From assembly GCF_002994745.2 (NCBI RefSeq), contig NC_037090.1, positions 16,604,001 to 16,668,000 of the forward strand: a stretch of DNA of 64,000 bases, given 5' to 3'. The translations under genes and the position numbers were made by a program. The notes below the pieces were generated by a model. That model made no database searches. It was given only the letters and a program-made list of their open reading frames with translations, and had not been told where the DNA came from. Within the stretch, counting starts at the first letter, position 1. The number at the start of each line of letters is the position of its first letter. Below are positions 11,063 to 23,066 of the stretch, piece by piece. This DNA is from Rosa chinensis (Eukaryota; Streptophyta; Magnoliopsida; Rosales; Rosaceae).

Positions 11063-12552
11063 ATGATTAGATCAATGAAAACTCCTCTTCAGTTCTTTGC
11101 TTTCACTCTTTTTCTTCTGTACTGGCAACCAATCAAACCCATCAGAGCTGGCCATGGTGGTAATGCCAAAACATATAATACATGAATTTATATATCATCA
11201 TAATCGATACCTACTGAGCTAATTTGGTTTTTGGTACTGCAGTGGAAGAAATAGGGTATAATTATAGGAAAGGGAGCAAGAAGGGACCAGAGCACTGGGG
11301 AGACCTTAAGAAAGAATGGAAGGCATGCAAAGATGGAAAATTGCAATCGCCAATAAATTTGTCGGATAAGCACGCTAGAAAAGCAATCTCAAGAGTATAT
11401 GATCTTAAAATGAGCTATAAGCCTTCAAATGCAACCATGAAGAATGAAGGTCATGCTATTGCGGTATGGAAGCTTAGTGCCTAGCAAATATTGTTACAAT
11501 CTTTTTCTAGGTGACAAATGGAATTCCAATTTTAAATTCCTGTACTTTTTCTCGTCGGTGCAGAAAATTTTTTAAATAGTTTCTTTCATTGCTAACTATT
11601 TCCCCAATTAATCCTTTTTATTTTACTAATTCTTTTTATATTCAATTGTTGCAGATTGAATGGGAGGGTGATGCAGGATCAATTCAGATCAATGGCACTG
11701 ATTTTTTCCTCAAACAATGCCATTGGCACAGATCCTCTGAACATTTCATTAATGGCAGAAGGTCTCTCTTTCTCTTATTTGCTTCTCTATTTGAAAAATC
11801 CAAAATGCTTCCTCCAATATGTCTAAACAGACTTCTCTTTATCAGTTATGATTTGGAATTGCACATGGTTCACCACAGCCGGAAGAACAACGTAGCTGTA
11901 GTCGCATTCCTCTACAAAATTGGTAGACGTAGTCCTTTTTTCTCAAAGGTAGAGTTAATTAAAGATCATTAATTTGTATAAAAAAAACCAATCAAATATA
12001 ACCTAATGGTTATCAAATAAAAAGGTGGTTTTGCTAAGACTTATACTCTCATGATGAACTGTCTATCACCGCTTTCTATGTTTCACAGATTATAGAAGTT
12101 ATTCACACTCAAAACAACAGATAATGTCTAAAAACCCACATTTTGAGGGTCAATATTCTGTCTACTGGCCCCCACTAGACTGACACAAACTACACAATTT
12201 TTTTCATTTATCGACTACTGCAATTTAACACTACATTTACTTTGGAATGGCAGTTTTCAGTCCGTCAATAAATAAAGCAGTCATCATTGGCCCCCAATAC
12301 AAAGTCTACTGGGGGGCACTAATGTAACAACTTTTATGGTTATGACTGCACAATAGCAGATAGCAGTTTTCAGTTCGTCGTCGATTCCTTCAGAAGGTCA
12401 ACCCCGGCCTCGCCGAGCTTCTAAGCGACGAGGACCGTTGGCTTGGAGTCGAGCCTGGCCGCAGAGAGCACGACGACGAGTTTCGGCGCCGCGATGGCAA
12501 GAGCAGGCGTCGTGGGCGACCTGCTGGAGGGATGGAGGGAGGGAGGGGGGGG

Positions 12553-12628
<76 letters not shown>

Positions 12629-12897
12629 GGTGAGGGGGGAGAGGGCAAAAAAGTCCCAAAAATAAATAAAAAGAAGAAAAAAAGAATTAATTGGGTAAAT
12701 GGGAAATAATCTCTTAGAGTGTTTTGGGTAAACGGGGTTAAAAAACAGTTAGTGGAGCAAGTGGGCAAATTTTAAGCTAAAATTGGGTAAATGAGCATTT
12801 TCCCTTCAAAATAATTGCTAAAAATGAATGACTTGGATCAACAATTGCAATTCAAAATGAAAAGGTTTGCTAGCATTGCTAATGTGATAATACCATA

Positions 12898-12944
<47 letters not shown>

Positions 12945-13475
12945 CAATAAATAATAGGAAACTAGTGGCTAATCTTTGACGTTCAACCTTTCAGATGAAC
13001 AATGACGTATTGTCTCTAACTGGTATAGAGAAGGAGATACACTTGGGAGTGATTGATCCAAGATTGATAAGATGGCCAAGCTCACAATTTTACAGATATA
13101 TGGGCTCACTCACAACCCCTCCTTGCACAGGTGGAGTTATTTGGAGCGTAAACAAAAAGGTACAACGACCTTTCATCATCATAACCCCAGCTGATTAAGT
13201 TTTCTTCAAAATTCTTGTAATTAGATTCACACTTCCATCTCAGGTACTTTCTGTTACAAAAGAACAACTGAGGTTACTTGAACGAGTCGTCTATGGTGTA
13301 AGTAACCGATATTTGTTGATCTGCATCAATCTACACATCACAACACTTATCACACTATATTAACTTCTTTTGATCAACTTGAATGCAGCATGCAAAGATG
13401 AATGCTAGACCATTACAACGTCTTAATGGCCGGGATATCACTCTCTTTGGTCCTCGGTGGGGATTGCGTAACTGA
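11063..13475 (+). CDS. Alpha carbonic anhydrase, secreted (alphaCA-1), seven exons
   Basis: Exons: 11063-11159, 11243-11463, 11655-11761, 11846-11948, 12995-13159, 13244-13297 and 13389-13475. All have GT-AG introns and join in frame to 277 aa. The enzyme interconverts CO2 and bicarbonate. Residues 1-31 form a signal peptide with a hydrophobic FFAFTLFLLY core, so the product should enter the secretory pathway, probably to the apoplast. The zinc site is complete: QCHWHRSSEH gives the first two His, and LELHMVH gives the third. LTTPPC carries the catalytic Thr. GPEHWGDL and QSPINL are the usual N-terminal landmarks. Oddities are R-S in HWHRSSEH where the paralogue has H-P, and a Ser at the exon 3/4 junction where the paralogue has Arg. 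Exon 5 begins MNNDV and is shorter than in alphaCA-2. Intron 4 is swollen to 1.05 kb. The frame is intact, so it is probably functional; nectarin-3-like proteins are the closest type I can name. Confidence 0.93.
12555..12625 (+). repeat. (GA)n microsatellite
   Basis: About 34 uninterrupted GA units follow a G-rich run. It lies in intron 4 of alphaCA-1 and generates artefactual Ser-Leu and Arg-Glu open frames on both strands. Confidence 0.97.
12900..12938. repeat. (TA)n microsatellite
   Basis: About 19 TA units lie 57 bp upstream of exon 5 of alphaCA-1. Confidence 0.95.
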
Positions 13476-14428
13476 CCACCTCTATTTTTGTTTCTCGTTA
13501 AAACGAGGCTGAAGGGGAGGGAGGGAAGGAAGTATTCCAACGAGTTAGTAGGGTTTAGAACATGTAGGGTTCACTAGCTTAGAAGCCACCACATAATCTA
13601 CATTTTCGATCTTGTTGCAATAATTTAGGATTTTTTTAATTTTAAATAAACTAGGATTTTTTTAAAATAAAGTAGGACTTTCTTATGTAGATCAAGCATA
13701 TATACCCGCATGGAAGATGCTATATATGTATAAGTAGTTCAGAAGCCATGGTGTGCAAGGCTATCTCAGAAATGACTTCAAATTAATTTGTTCCCACATC
13801 TTTCATTTCACTGTTTTCTTTTCAGAATTTACTGCCAGTCTATTTACCAAATGTTGTCAATTTCGTCCTATAGTTGGAAAATCATCATGCAGAGAATTTT
13901 TTTTTAATTTTTTTATACCGACAATGTCCAATCTCATTTAAGTTTAGTAGAATTACATGTCACATAACATTCATGTGCTAAAACTTGGGTGAAGTTAATC
14001 TTGTACTGTGCTCAATTACAGCAGGGCATGCGTACTTATATACAATTAATGTACAGTCTTAACTCTGAATTTTCCGAGCTAGTATAAAGTAAATTATATA
14101 TATCACACTTTTGTACTGTGCTAAAAAAAATCGTTATCACTGAGGACTGAACAAAAGAGTTATTGCTATTGAATTGAAAAGCTATTGTCCCGACCTAAAA
14201 ATTGCTGACTCATTCAAGCCAAACCCGAGATGACCAAATATCTGCCATCCGGCCATCTTTCGACTGCCGATCGGTGCAGATGTATTCCTCTTGCCGGCGC
14301 GAGTCCCTCCATGACCATGGATCACCCGTATTTTAGATTTCATCTTTAATCTACATATGGATAAACATCTCTCTGTTTGCATCTTTACGATTTTTTTGGT
14401 TGTCCTTACTTTTTGAGGGCAAAAAAAT
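13476..14428. other. Spacer downstream of alphaCA-1
   Basis: 3' UTR and intergenic DNA, AT-rich, without coding content. It ends with the 5-bp target duplication ATGGT (14429-14433) of the copia element. Confidence 0.5.
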
Positions 14429-14433
14429 ATGGT

Positions 14434-14651
14434 TGTTCAAGGAAAACATAATTTGTGTTTAGCCCAAACTCTAGGTTACTTGACCTAGTGGTAATAGGAT
14501 TTAATTAGAAGGATCTAGAATCCTAATCAATGTAGAATTACTTTCCTTGTATAATTGAGATTCTATGCATCGTAATCCTCTATATAAAGAGGCCCCTATT
14601 ATCAATGAGAATACACAGCGATTATCTCTCAATTTCTGATTCCCTAAAACA
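14434..14651 (+). repeat. 5' LTR of the copia element
   Basis: 218 bp with TG...CA ends. It carries a TATA-like CTCTATATAAAGAGG at about 14578-14592, the likely transcription start region. A primer-binding-like stretch, GTTATCAGCACGAG, follows one base after the LTR and shares TATCAG with the common plant initiator-Met site. Confidence 0.92.
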
Positions 14652-15250
14652 CGTTATCAGCACGAGCCCTAACCCTAGCCCTAAAAACCAAAACTCTTCT
14701 CACCAAAACAGCCGCAAGCTCCTAGCCCTTGCTAGCCATGCCGTAAGCTTCCCCTGCAGCCCTTGCGCACCCATGTGCCACCTACTGCCCATGCAGCATT
14801 GCGGCACTCCTGCTGCCCCTGCAGCATAGCTGCTCGCTCGTTCTTGTGCAGATCAGTCTTCTTGCACGCCCCGAAACGTCTTGTTCAGAACCTCTGATCA
14901 AAATACATTCTTCATCAAAGTTATTCATCTCTATCTCCTCTATCTGTCCTAAAAATTTCAGCGCTATTGGAGTCTTTTTTAGACCTGTACAGTATTCAAG
15001 GTGGGAGCTGTTCAGCATGCTCGTTCCTGTGCATATCAGTCAGTTTGCAAGCCCCGAAACTTCTATTTCTGATTTTCAGATCGAAATTCTTCCTTCATCA
15101 AAGTTGTTCGCCTCGGTCTCTTCTTTCTGACTTCCAAATTTCAGCCCTATTGGAGACATTTTGTGACCTGTACACCAATTGGAGTGGGAGCTGTTTAGAA
15201 GCAAATCTGCTCCGAATTTCAACAAGCACTGCTAGCATATGCCTTATAGA
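14652..15250 (+). other. Copia 5' leader with about 183-bp tandem repeat
   Basis: A C-rich leader follows the primer site. A unit beginning GCTCGTTCTTGTGCA at 14836 recurs at 15019 (GCTCGTTCCTGTGCA), and a third partial unit starts near 15181. Each unit carries GCCCCGAAAC and TTCATCAAAGTT. No gag start is present here; gag lies beyond the nested insertion at 29126. Confidence 0.7.
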
Positions 15251-15399
15251 GCACTTTAATTTTTCTGTATCTTTTGCTCTAGAGAATATGGATAACCGTA
15301 TCAAAAAGTCATTAGGTACGGTGCAGCCACGGAATGAAAAAGGGTATCCTCTATTGCAGGCTCTAGTAAGCAAAAGCCACGCTTTTGACTTTGGTGTCT

Positions 15400-16203
15400 C
15401 TATTTTTTATTTTATTTTAAATGTTATATTAATGTTTTTCTTTCTCTCTCTTTATTTTCTTTTAATTTATATTTATATATTAATCAAAATATAAAAATAC
15501 TGATTTTATACGTATACGATACAAAATACCTTAATATTTCATTTAATATTATAAATTTTTATCTGATGTTAATTAAGCAAAAAATCAAAGAATCTTCTTC
15601 AGTATCCATTATGCGTTGGATACCCTATGATAAAAGGTATCATTTGAATTTTTATATTAAAAAAAATATTATTGAAACCTACCATTAATATTCAGAACAA
15701 ATTTTTTTTTTTTTTTAAATCCGATATTATGAAAATTCAAATTAGTAATAATCTAACATCTCATTATCAATTGTTTCATGATTACAACCATTATAACACC
15801 ACTGCAAAGAAGAACCTCAATGAAATATTCATATTTAAAATCAAATCCACTAACATTTAAATTTTACCAGAAGTACATAAATAGTTTTGTTATTTATAAG
15901 GTCTACATAATTTGAAATAAATGCCGAATTCAAATCCTAATCTAGTACCGAATTGAAATCCTAACATGACATTGAATTGAAATCCTAATAGTCTTGGAGC
16001 AATGACCACCATCTCCACAAGATTAGCTCCCGTTCTTGTTGCATAATGGCTGATAGGGGCATGATTCCTAAACATATGGACCAAGTTAAAGACTAGTTAC
16101 TACTCAGAAATAGCATATGTACAAAATCATAATATGAACTGTAAAAAAGTTCCAGATCCAATAAATATAGTCAAAATGCAAAGATAAATATATACTTACT
16201 TGA
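15400..16203. other. Terminal non-coding region of the larger CACTA element
   Basis: Very AT-rich DNA with no genes. It contains the inverted match to the right end at about 15605-15650. Three successive GAATT-AAATCCTAA motifs occur at about 15928-15987. Confidence 0.4.
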
Positions 16204-18717
16204 TTAATCAATTTGCATATTGGGGCAATCAAATGGCATTGTAGGACGGTAGACATCATCATCTGGTGAAAAAGCAACAGTCAATGGCCTTTGAGGCGTG
16301 TCACGAGCAAACTGAGACATCGTTTGCATGACATCTTCTTGTGTATCCACTGATATTCCGCATTGTTTAAACATCTCTCCCATTTTTTGGAGTGCCATCT
16401 CTACGCACCTCACTTCAAACATTTGTTCCATCCGTTTTGTTTGCTCAGCCATTTTGCTTTGTAGTTCCTCCATCATGTGTGCTTCTCTCTCTTGTGCCTT
16501 TTTCACTTGCTCTTCCAATTGCTCTCGCAATTGTTTCACTTCTCTTGATACTCCTCGCTCTTCAACATGGATTCCAGGGACTTCGTCCCAAGTAACCCCT
16601 GCTCCAACACCTCTCACTCTGTTCCCCTTCTCCTTACCAAGAACTTCAGCATACATTTCTTCACGGATTTCTGGAGCAGTGATGTCAACATTCATGCTTA
16701 GCCTCTTTTGTTCAGCCTCTTCAAAATCCGCCTACAAAAAATATAATAGATAGACCATAAGCAAAGGAGACACGAAATATCTACAAGTATAATAAAGCTA
16801 CAGATAAATTAGCTTACAATTGCCTTTGCAGATGCCGCATCTATTGGTTCTTGGGACCCTTTCCTTTGATGTGTTAATTTAAATAGCTCCCACCTATCTG
16901 GCTCTTTACCATGAGAAATTTCCTGTGTAATAGATTGTATATTAATAATATGCACTAGATATACAAGAAGGTGGGCAGGTAAGAGAGAGAAGAAACAAAT
17001 ATACAAAGAGTTAGAAACAAATCCAAATGTATGCAGGTAATCACATTTTAAATATTTGGACTAATAATCTGTACATAATTCCCCAGTTTCATTTTTTAAT
17101 ATTTTCCGTATATTGAAATAAGGTAGAAATGGTGATTTGCCTATACTGCCATGAAGTAATGCTGTATATAGATGCTGCTATAATGAATTGCTTAACTGAT
17201 GCATTATGGGATCTCTATTTATTTCATGGTTAAGTTTCAAAAGGGTGACCTGCTTGATAGCATTTGTAGCAGTATCTCCATTTTGAAGACCTTTTAGATG
17301 TGGAAGGGTCAGTGAATACCGATCAACAATTACTCAGCAATGAAAGAACTTGCCAAGCATGCAACAATTAATCTTGCCATGCTAACTTCTCAAAAAGCAT
17401 AGTTGTCTGCAAAGTATATATTCTACCAATCTGGAACTCATTACAATAAATCGAGGTCAAGGTCTCTTCTTCCCTTTATATGTTTGCAATTACCACATTC
17501 AGCGTTTTCTTTTTAAGAAGTGGGCAGTTAGTATATATAGGGATAGCTAAGCGAATGTCAAAGCAACAAACTGTACTAGTTGAGATACACCTATTAATTA
17601 ATAATGTTGCATTGAAAGCTCAAAGTTAGCTTTGGTCAAGAAAAATTGAGGACATACTCATGCAAAAAATCACTGAAATCCTAAGATTTTACTGATAGAA
17701 ACAAAGAAAAAGGAATTATAACTGTCCATATATAGTCTTTGATATTACTCTGTCAGTGTTGAATAGACTTGAAGTTGTTCTAACATAAAATTTAAGGTAT
17801 GCACTGAAGTTTCACTTACATATTCATGAGCGACATTTGCATATGTTCGAGTCCCTGTTGATTGGTTCATCTTCTTTTGAGACCGATTTCTTTTGTTGAT
17901 GCTTGCTATTCTCTGTGTTCCAACATATGAACACCAGTAAGTAATATTAAATCTAGCCTACATGAAGAAGATGAAATAATTGTTTTGTACCTGGTGCTTC
18001 TTCTTGTCCATATTTGCAACAAAAATTTTCCATTGACGCTCATTGACACGATCATCATTAGGCTTTTGAAACCTACGTGGTGTGTTCATGAATGGTTTAT
18101 ACCATTTTTTACGCAACTGAGACTTCCAGTGCTTCCACCGTTCATTTAACTTGCTCTTCACCCTTTTCTTGATTTTACCTTCCAAACTTGCAACCCAAGG
18201 ATTAGACCAATCAATAGTTTCCTGCACAAATTGTTTACATGCATCAGTATAATGGAAAGTCACATATAAGACAATGTTAACAAAGGATTGAAATATTCAA
18301 CATTTACCTTAACACGATTCCAAGCCCTTTCAAGATTGTCACTAGCATTGAAATGCCGGTAGTCAGGTGTACTAATTGGAAAAAGTGTAAAGTCTTTTGC
18401 CAAAATACCCAAGAACCTTGAGAATCTTGCCACCTTCAATCTTGGACCTTTAGGAAGTCCAAAACGATTCCACAAGAGCTTTTCCCGACCCTCCATTGCC
18501 CAATTCTTTTGGTTTGGACCACGGTGCTTCTTTGTTCCTCCAAGAGCCTCTGATGAAACATTGACGTCGTCTTGCTGATGAAACATGCCACCAACATCTT
18601 GTGTCTCGCTGTCGTCGTCTTGTTGAATATTAAAATCACCGCCAACATCTTGTGTCTCACTATCGTCATCTCCGTTTTCTTCGTAATCCTCTTCATCCTC
18701 ATATAGGTGACTCATCT
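16204..18717 (-). CDS. TNPA-like CACTA protein (Transposase_24 family), five exons
   Basis: Minus-strand exons, in order: 18717-18309, 18221-17992, 17912-17821, 16922-16818 and 16733-16204 (junctions by eye). The N-terminus is acidic ([13 protein letters not shown]). A block with [18 protein letters not shown] and [12 protein letters not shown] follows, then [20 protein letters not shown] and [14 protein letters not shown]. These match the Transposase_24 proteins of plant Ptta/En/Spm elements. The next exons give [20 protein letters not shown], then [12 protein letters not shown]. The last exon holds a long coiled coil ([20 protein letters not shown] onward) and ends NMQID. In En/Spm the equivalent protein binds subterminal repeats and helps excision. 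The frames are largely open, so this is the best-preserved gene of the element. A first-exon start at the [10 protein letters not shown] methionine is likely. Confidence 0.72.
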
Positions 18718-19522
18718 GTCAAAACCACAAAAATCAATAAAACAATCATACCCATTCTCTCTGCAAATAAATTTAAACTCAAACTATAGCAAGCGAATAG
18801 TAATTCACAGAGATAAGCAAACCTTCTCCAACTGAGACAAGAGAGATGAGGGAGATCAAGAATTGATTGTCAAACCTGATAGGGAACTGACCTCCACTTC
18901 TACAGACGTGGTTGTTTTATATGCGTATCATAGCAGAACCACGTCTTATCCATCTGAAAGTTTTGAAGAAATTTTAATACATAATTGGCGGCAACACAAT
19001 CTTTTATTTGTCCCGCTCAATTCCTTTTCTTCCATTGTTTACCTTTTGATTTCGGGCATTTTGCTCTCTATGTCAAACACCAGCTCTCTATTTTGTCCCG
19101 CTCTCTCTCTCTATTTTGTCCCGCTCTCTGCATCCGTGAAGGCCCCCAATTGAATACGTGAAGCTATATATGGTGGTTTCCTAATTGACTACATACTCTA
19201 AACAGCCTCTTTATAAAATAAAACTAATTAATATTATACGATTCCTTATTGCACTTTGTCAGCCAAACGTTTGATGAGGAATAGATTAGATAGGAAACTG
19301 AGTTTTTTTCTTTTTTTTCTCTTTAAGCAGTAAATGTATATAATTGTCGTCAAGCGTTAATAAAAGGAAAGACATGATAACAAATAGATAAAAGTGAGAA
19401 AGTGTAAATATATTAAAAAACAAAAATTGTTAATATATTGAAAAACAAAAATAGTACCAATGTTGCAACAAAATAATTACTACCAGAAAAAAAAAATTGT
19501 TAAAAAAAAAACTACTTCAATT

Positions 19523-20833
19523 TCATTCTATGACATCATTCACTAAAACACCGTCCACGTCTGTTCTTGCTATTCCGTCATCGTTAATCCCTACAATCAA
19601 ATTTTGGGCATCATAGGGCTCTGGTTCTATGTCTGTGCCCATATCAAATAAATCTCTAGGTCGGGTTCGGATCACTGTGTGCCAATTTGGTTCAATTGGG
19701 TCTTGAACATAGAAAAATTGCACTGCTTGTGACGCAAGAATGAGAGTGTCAGGTTTAGGAAGTAGATGATCAAAATTTACCAAAATGAAGCCATACTCGT
19801 CCATTTTGACGGCTCTATTGCGAACTCTATTATCTGCCCAATCACAATCGAATAATAAGACTTTTCGACCATGGTGATAATCTAGCTCAATGATGTCTGT
19901 TAGTACACCATAGTAATCTTTTACACCATCCCTTGGTCTGCGATCTCCCGCAGTAGCATAGCTACTCACCCCAACTTTAACAAACACACCGCAGTTTTGA
20001 GTATTTGATTGGGCATCGATAGATTTAACAAAAAAGCGAAACCCGTTCATGATGTACTTGTTGAATCGCCTTGCCTTTTTATGTGGTCCTATAGCCAAGG
20101 CTCTAATGTCTGGGTCGACGACTTCTTTTCGTTGTACTCTTCTCTCAATCTGTATCATTAAAATATGATGCTTCACTTATATATATGACACAAGTGTTAT
20201 AAAAATATATGCTTTAAATGGAAAAAATCTTACCAATTCCTGAAAGTATGTGGAAAATGTATTATTTGCTTGTCTTTCAGCCTCCATCAAAGTTGTGCGT
20301 CTATTCTTAGTCCGCTGTGTGTTTGCCACATGGTCGCTAACAATGTCAACAATGATTAGTTAGTGATACATGAATTATGTTTAATCAATGGTAGCAAAAG
20401 AATGAACAATATTAAATAACTTACTCTAGATGTTGCTTAATTTGAGGGCAATTTATCAACACATGTGTATGTGCACGTTCCCACTCAAGGTCAGTTAGTG
20501 TAAACTCGTGTCCTGGTTCGATGGACCGTCCCATTCCGACAAATAATGGTAATCCTTGACGAGGAACAATCCCAGGGTCATCAGCATTACGACCAATCCT
20601 TGTTCTTTTTGACTCAACTCCATCTGACAGATACATTGTGCAAAATGATAGACATTCTTCAATTATATAACCCTCTGCAATGCTTGCCTCAGGCCTACTC
20701 CTATTGCGTACATACTTTTTTAAGTCATGTAAGTATCTGGCTCAAAAGAAAAAAGGAAAAAAAAAAAGTTAATTGTTAGCTATGATATATATCATTCACT
20801 CCTTATGATGAAATTAATTGTAGCTCGATCATA

Positions 20834-20872
<39 letters not shown>

Positions 20873-21190
20873 CAAGCGTTAGTAATTAAAACAAAATAAG
20901 TATGTAAAGTAACTATGAATTAAATTGAATGGAGCCGGTAAACAGTGCATATACGCATATATATCATGTTGTCAATATATCTATATAACTTATAATATAT
21001 GTCCACAGCTAGTTTTCTTTTTTCAGATATAAATCAGAAATATAAACTGTATAAATGTTTCAAAAAAAATTAAATAGCTATCTAAAAAAAAAAAGTATTT
21101 GACATACCTTTCGATTGGGTACATCCATCGAAATTGCACAGGTCCTGCAATTGCTGCCTCGTCTGCCAAGTGTATTAGAAGTGTATTGGA
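19523..21190 (-). pseudogene. TNPD-like CACTA transposase, C-terminal part (DUF4218 and DUF4216)
   Basis: Minus-strand exons: about 21190-21114 (LADEAAIAGPVQFRWMYPIE), about 20738-20424 (YLHDLKKYVRNRSRPEASIA onward), about 20335-20235 and 20156-19523, ending DVIE and a stop. The first two belong to DUF4218. The last carries DUF4216 (NGFRFFVKSIDAQSNTQNCG, VLTDIIELDY and VLLFDCDW). These are the C-terminal domains of plant CACTA transposases. The catalytic Transposase_21 core should lie upstream (higher coordinates) but is absent. Instead there is a 517-bp tandem duplication and the nested CACTA. The truncation makes the element dependent on transposase in trans. Confidence 0.8.
20840..20870. 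repeat. (TA)n microsatellite
   Basis: About 15 TA units in an intron of the TNPD-like gene. Confidence 0.95.
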
Positions 21191-22083
21191 ATAAAAATTA
21201 ATACCTTTTGATGATCGATGCTATCTCTTTTTCAACTGAAAGTTTGTTTGATTAAATTTTGTTTCCTGAACCGCAATTTATAGCACATTGATGTTGAGAT
21301 CATTGAGTGCATGGTTTGCATTGGATGTGCACAACGTGCACAGTTGTTGAATATGGAAGTGCACAATGCACAATTAGAATTGGATTTGGAAAGTGAATTC
21401 ATAATTTACATTGGATATGGAAAAGGGTGCACAATATGCATTGGATATGGAAACTGAAATTGTAGCTATTGGTTACCATATTGGATACAAAAACAAGGAA
21501 GGTGGCTAATAAAAACTAAATATGATTATCCGTATGTTAGAGAAAAATTTGGAATCTTATTTGTAAGTCAATTCAATTAAAACTCTTTTTTTTTTGAAAC
21601 TCATTTTCAATTTGCACCTAATATATTAGAAATAATAGATATGCGGCAAATTAAAATGGATAATTATTTCGGCGAATTAAACCTGGCTAATAATTATACT
21701 TGAAATACCACCAATTTTTGCTAAACGTATGACAATTTAATGGATACAGATTGCATAATTTATTTTGCAATTATGCCCATTAACTTATAATACTAAAACT
21801 CTAATAACATATTAAATCTAAAAATATAAGAAAATAATGAAAAATATATTTTTTGCAATACGGTTGAATATGGAAGTGCACCAATGCACAATTAGAATTG
21901 GATTTGGAAAGTCAATGCGTAACTAACATTGGATACGGAAAAGGTGCACAATTAGCATTGGATATGGAAACTGAAATTGAATCTATTAGTTACCATATTG
22001 GATACGAAAACAAGGAACGTGGCTAATAAAAAGTAAATACAATTATCTGTATGTTAGAGAAGAATTTGGGATCTTATTTGTAT

Positions 22084-22620
22084 CACTACTACAAAAAGTT
22101 AATCACACAACACTAATCACACAACGGAACAGAAATCATCCGTTGTGTGTTTAAGTAAGCTTAATTGCACAACGGTACTTGTTATATTCTGTTGTGTGAA
22201 TGTCAACAAAGTGATAACTTTTTTATCAGAACTACATTGCACAACGGAATTAAGTAATGTCTGTCGTCTGAGTCTTAAAAAAATTAGCGGCAGATTTCCC
22301 TCCACTTTGGAGCCTTGGTTGCCTCTTGAAATCTGAAATTTGTGCTACTTGATACAACGGTGCTTTATATTTCCGTTGTGTGATTGAAAACTGGATGCCA
22401 AATTTTGAGGAAGCTTGATTGAATGTCTTCCACAAGGTAAACCTAGTGCAAGTTGTAGAAATTAGACAACAGAAGTTATACTTTTCTGTTGTGTGAAAGT
22501 GGGAACATATAGGCGGCAACATTTTGAGCCAAATTGCTGTATGCGGCAAATTTCCCTCCATGTTTTGACATTTTGATACTCTTACAACAGTTTGTTAGGT
22601 TTCTGTTGTGTGAGCAACTT
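22084..22620. repeat. Left subterminal repeat array of the inner CACTA
   Basis: About ten copies of a CACAACGG or ACAACAGA motif, or their inverses (CCGTTGTGTG, TCTGTTGTGTG), are spaced 30-110 bp apart. In En/Spm-type elements such repeats bind the TNPA-like protein. Here that role is inferred. Confidence 0.85.
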
Positions 22621-22994
22621 TAGAATTTGTTGGAAGTTTAATTGTGCCTCCCACCCAGCCCAAGCCACATCGTGTCGAAAGAAAAATGAAAAAATTCTCT
22701 CGAGCTCTCTCAGTCGTGAAATCCCCGTCTCTCCACCCCCCCTCCCCACGACTCTCCCAATCGTGAAACACCCCCCCCCCCCCCCCCCCCACGAAACCCC
22801 TCTCTCTCGGTCTCTCGATCCACTTTCTCTCTCCTCCGCGCCTCCAAATCCAAATCCTCTTCTGCAATGGAAGAGATGCAGAAGACTCTTCAATTTCTCC
22901 GATTCTAGGTCTAGCTTCTTTGTTCGACCGATCAAGTACTCGCCGAAGCTTGGAACGAGTTTCGTGGACGTTAACCTATTCAAATTTCACGAGA

Positions 22995-23066
22995 ATGTTC
23001 TTCTCTGACGATTCGTCGAATCGGAAGCAGGTGGATTTGGGGGGACGGAGTACGAAGGAGAGGGAT
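22995..23066 (+). pseudogene. Captured UPL6-like HECT ubiquitin ligase start (fragment)
   Basis: The frame from ATG at 22995 reads MFFSDDSSNRKQVDLGGRST then KERD. This is the characteristic N-terminus of the plant HECT-type ubiquitin ligase UPL6 as I recall it (MFFSG..STRKRVDLGGRST type). The next part of UPL6, an IQ-like region, is absent. The frame fuses into unrelated sequence at about 23067. The preceding 130 bp may be the UPL6 5' UTR. Only 24 residues support the match, but they are distinctive. Confidence 0.7.

Larger units (their letters stand above)
11949..12994 (+). other. Expanded intron 4 of alphaCA-1 with GC-rich insert and microsatellites
   Basis: The other introns of this gene are 80-200 bp, while this one is 1046 bp. 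It contains a GC-rich island (about 12376-12555), a long (GA)n run, a (TA)n run near the 3' end and AT-rich filler. The GC-rich part reads KVNPGLAELLSDEDRWLGVE in one frame, which I do not recognise. It looks like inserted DNA, possibly a captured exon, but I could not find matching ends. Confidence 0.6.

Noticed and set aside
12390..12768. Several Ser/Leu- or Arg/Glu-rich open frames on both strands
   Set aside because: They are produced by the (GA)n microsatellite inside intron 4 of alphaCA-1 and have no start context or conserved content.
14434..14651. Solo LTR or a second, independent copia element
   Set aside because: The ATGGT target copy to its left matches the one to the right of the 34047-34264 LTR, and leader sequence follows it, so it is the 5' LTR of the same element.
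22582..22983. 133-residue minus-strand frame in the inner CACTA
   Set aside because: Gly/Arg-rich because of a poly(C) run and pyrimidine-rich leader; it is opposite a captured 5' UTR and has no motifs.
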